Positions 61,674 through 64,000 of a stretch of 64,000 bases of DNA are shown one piece after another. The stretch's first letter is position 1. Each line of letters begins with the position of its first letter. The stretch is from assembly GCA_003164295.1 (NCBI GenBank), contig PLTA01000055.1, positions 1 through 64,000 of the forward strand, read 5' to 3'. The notes beneath the pieces are model-generated. The model worked only from the letters and a program-made list of their open reading frames with translations. It had not been told where the DNA came from and ran no database searches. This DNA comes from Candidatus Bathyarchaeota archaeon. Its GTDB lineage: Archaea; Thermoproteota; Bathyarchaeia; Bathyarchaeales; Bathycorpusculaceae. Made by a program: the position numbers and the translations under genes.

Positions 61674-64000
61674 ATGAAAATTTCTAAAAACCAAAAAATT
61701 ATTGCAGTCACAATTTTACTGCTATTTTCGTTAACATCGTCAATTATGATGCTACCAAACATTATACCAAACGCTAGTGCACATTCTCCACCGTGGACTA
61801 TTACTGATCAAGCCTACATAGCCGCTGCGCCCAACCCAATAGGAGTGGGCCAAACTTTGCAAATTACTGTCTGGACTGCACAACCGATTGCTAATGCTCA
61901 GGTCGTCAATAACATAAGAAAGGAAAACTATACTCTCACTTTCACATCGCCAAGTGGAAAAGTAACCACTCAATACTGGGCCGTCGTTCAAAATACTGGC
62001 GGAGAACAAAGCACAACTTTTGTACCCACAGAGTTAGGCACATACTCAGCGACTTTCACTTTCGGAGGAATGACATATCCATCATTATCACAAATAACTA
62101 CAACTTTACCGTTTACAGCGGCGCAAAAAGCTTCAATCAATGCATATGCTGGAGACATCTTTACTCCTGCAACTGCCAGCTTAAACTTTACTGTACAACA
62201 AACTCCATTACCCCAAACCTCTTATCCATTACCCACGAGCTATTGGACGCGTCCAATTGAAGGCGAAAACATTCAGTGGTACTCTATCTCATCAAATTGG
62301 CTTGGTCCAGCTTCTGCACAACTCGGTGCCACCAACGAACCAGGCTACAATAATTTCCAACCAGATGGAACAGCACCAAATAGCGGTCACATACTTTGGA
62401 CAAAACCAATAGAATTCGGAGGCGTAGTCGGGGGAAGCAATGTCGGTGATACTGGAGCAACGTACTATTCAGGCAGCTCATATCAACCAAGATTCTACAA
62501 CGCAATTGTTATGGACGGATACCTTTACTTCAAGATGCCTCTTAGCGGTAACGGCGGACCTGTGGTAGTTAATGGAGTCACTTATGCTGGAGCTTACGTA
62601 TGCTTAGATTTGAGAACTGGACAAGTCATTTGGTCGAATTCCAACCCTATATTCAACCCAACATGGGGACAACTATACAATGAAATTGATCCAAACCAAT
62701 CAGGTGTTATTCCAAGCGGATTCTTATGGCAGGCAGTAACGGTTGCTCCCGCAATCATAAATGGAACGACTGGAAGCACTATTCAAATGGCAAATGTTAC
62801 CTGGGAAGCTTTCGATGGGTTTACTGGAACTTGGGTATACAACATAACTAATGTTCCTCAGAACTGGAATATTTATGGTCCAGGCAGTGCATTGCTACAA
62901 GAACAGACAACCAAACAAGCTTATGATTCAACTGGCAGTCTGCTAATCTATGTCTTAGACTACAGCACTACCACCCAAACTGGATGGTTAGGACTATGGA
63001 ACAATAGCCAATTGATATACAATCCTCTTGGTGTAGGGCATCCATGGAGACCAGAGGGCACAGTTAATGACGGAAGCATCTCCGGTGCATACACTTGGAA
63101 CGTCACTATAAATGCAGACTTGAACGGACTTATAGCAACTCTACAACCTAACATTTCACTCATCGTAGATCCAACAACTACAACAGGCGTGGTTCTTGCA
63201 GGACCAACAATCAATGGAATAATTATCGGTGACATCATGTTTGGAACAAGCAGTGGTCTAACAGAAGCAGTAGGTCCTCAGTATACTCCGAACCCATTCA
63301 CGATGTGGGCAATAAACCTGAACGCAAGCAGAGCCGCAGTAGGCTCAGTCTTGTGGGTTAAAAACTACACCGCACCAAATGTCATACCAGGCAATCCTAA
63401 CTTAGGTGCTTACACTCAACGAGTCGTAGCAGTTGATCCGGTAACCCGTGTTGTAACTATGATGATAGGCGAAACAATGCAATGGATAGGCTATAGCTTG
63501 GACACAGGAGCTCAACTTTGGGGTCCAACAACAACCCAATTTCCAGATGGCTATCAATACTTCGGCAGCGGACTCGGAGTTGGACAAAACGCTATCGACG
63601 CATACGGCAAAATCTACGTTCAAGGATATGGTGGAGAAATCTGGTGTTACGACACATCCAATGGAAATCTACTATGGCAATTCGGCAACGGCGGATCAGG
63701 CAACAGCACAAACGACGGAATCAATTCGCCGTGGGGTCTACTACCAACTATGGTTACCGATGTTGCAGATGGAAAAGTATATGCATACACTACTCAACAT
63801 GGAAACGGCGCACAATCCCCATATTATGTAAACGAAATGGAATACTGTCTTAACGCCACAACAGGTCAACAAATTTGGAGTATGCTAGGACAAAGTCCTA
63901 ACGACGGGGGTCCAGGATACCCAGAAAACATCATCGCAGACGGTGAGATGCTATATCAAAACATGTATGACAACCAAATATATGCTGTCGGCCAAGGACC
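61674..64000 (+). CDS. Secreted PQQ-type beta-propeller protein, partial at right edge
   Basis: 775 residues visible, open to the window end. The signal peptide is about 1-36 (I-I-A-V-T-I-L-L-L-F-S-L, cleavage after A-S-A). An Ig-like domain follows (N-P-I-G-V-G-Q-T-L-Q-I-T-V-W, then G-T-Y-S-A-T-F-T-F-G-G). A large propeller begins near residue 190, with blades such as A-Y-V-C-L-D-L-R-T-G-Q-V-I-W, I-W-C-Y-D-T-S-N-G-N-L-L-W-Q-F and Y-C-L-N-A-T-T-G-Q-Q-I-W. W-T-R-P-I-E-G-E-N links the parts. Many N-x-S/T sequons suggest a glycosylated surface protein. No catalytic role is evident. Confidence 0.85.
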   Translation, partial: MKISKNQKIIAVTILLLFSLTSSIMMLPNIIPNASAHSPPWTITDQAYIAAAPNPIGVGQTLQITVWTAQPIANAQVVNNIRKENYTLTFTSPSGKVTTQYWAVVQNTGGEQSTTFVPTELGTYSATFTFGGMTYPSLSQITTTLPFTAAQKASINAYAGDIFTPATASLNFTVQQTPLPQTSYPLPTSYWTRPIEGENIQWYSISSNWLGPASAQLGATNEPGYNNFQPDGTAPNSGHILWTKPIEFGGVVGGSNVGDTGATYYSGSSYQPRFYNAIVMDGYLYFKMPLSGNGGPVVVNGVTYAGAYVCLDLRTGQVIWSNSNPIFNPTWGQLYNEIDPNQSGVIPSGFLWQAVTVAPAIINGTTGSTIQMANVTWEAFDGFTGTWVYNITNVPQNWNIYGPGSALLQEQTTKQAYDSTGSLLIYVLDYSTTTQTGWLGLWNNSQLIYNPLGVGHPWRPEGTVNDGSISGAYTWNVTINADLNGLIATLQPNISLIVDPTTTTGVVLAGPTINGIIIGDIMFGTSSGLTEAVGPQYTPNPFTMWAINLNASRAAVGSVLWVKNYTAPNVIPGNPNLGAYTQRVVAVDPVTRVVTMMIGETMQWIGYSLDTGAQLWGPTTTQFPDGYQYFGSGLGVGQNAIDAYGKIYVQGYGGEIWCYDTSNGNLLWQFGNGGSGNSTNDGINSPWGLLPTMVTDVADGKVYAYTTQHGNGAQSPYYVNEMEYCLNATTGQQIWSMLGQSPNDGGPGYPENIIADGEMLYQNMYDNQIYAVGQG

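Noticed and set aside
63518..63853. Arg-rich plus-strand frames inside the secreted propeller gene
   Set aside because: They are alternative-phase shadows of the long open propeller frame, which has clear blade motifs.

Overview
The window looks like the chromosome of an uncultured archaeon of the Thermoproteota/TACK group, most like a Bathyarchaeia-type lineage. This is inferred from gene content: an archaeal release factor aRF1 with NIKS and GGQ motifs, a eukaryote-type DNA topoisomerase IB, formylmethanofuran:H4MPT formyltransferase (ftr), the archaeal/anaerobe homocysteine trio (DUF39-CBS, NIL-ferredoxin, UPF0280), frequent TTG/GTG starts, TATA-like boxes and a protein with a PEF-type C-terminal anchor. 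No rRNA, tRNA, CRISPR array or transposase was seen.

Layout. 1-8200: accessory genes (CsbD-like, small membrane proteins, a FAS1 domain fused to two C2H2 fingers, a broken beta-propeller gene head to head with a truncated metallo-beta-lactamase gene, a possible glycosylase/nuclease fusion). 8233-11742: a helicase-exonuclease pair resembling bacterial MrfA/MrfB (YprA/YprB). 12246-19500: small and hypothetical genes, a lone PolX palm-thumb protein, an ArsR-like HTH-RDD membrane protein, several zinc-ribbon peptides and a frameshifted dienelactone hydrolase. 19742-25064: glycogen branching enzyme, GT4 glycosyltransferase, Hsp20 and a neighbour with a similar N-terminal motif. 25488-29711: YyaL-type thioredoxin-fold protein, a broken GIY-YIG gene and an AbrB regulator behind a perfect palindrome. 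29763-34158 (minus): ACT regulator, threonine synthase, homoserine dehydrogenase, aspartokinase. 34257-41470 (plus): argG-argH-carA-carB. 41827-48608: AlkA-like protein, YdeI relic, homocysteine trio, ftr, aRF1. 48771-53909 (minus): P-type ATPase, metallopeptidase, topoisomerase IB, UPF0235. 54239-64000: TIM-barrel protein, membrane and secreted proteins, glutamine cyclotransferase, a NapH-like polyferredoxin and the start of a large secreted PQQ-type propeller that runs off the right edge.

The core metabolic genes fit together: aspartate is phosphorylated and channelled to threonine by one operon, the homocysteine trio is predicted to draw on aspartate semialdehyde for methionine precursors, and carAB supplies carbamoyl phosphate for arginine (argGH) and pyrimidines. 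Ftr points to a tetrahydromethanopterin C1 pathway, whose other enzymes lie outside the window.

Two signals stand out. First, at least six and probably seven intergenic loci (7.6, 11.9, 14.7, 15.9, 25.8, 41.6 and 55.4 kb), all in the same orientation, carry 5-11 head-to-tail units of exactly 10 bp. Most follow a related leader of about 40 bp ending in TTTGCAGGTTGC or a near variant. Within a locus each unit keeps a short core, usually beginning GT, followed by variable bases, and the core differs between loci. I do not recognise this as any named repeat family. Second, about a dozen otherwise convincing genes, including argG, are broken by one- or two-base frame changes, most of them at homopolymers. 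This looks like residual sequencing error in the assembly, though a few breaks (5-bp duplication, in-frame TAG, head-to-head truncation) may be real mutations.
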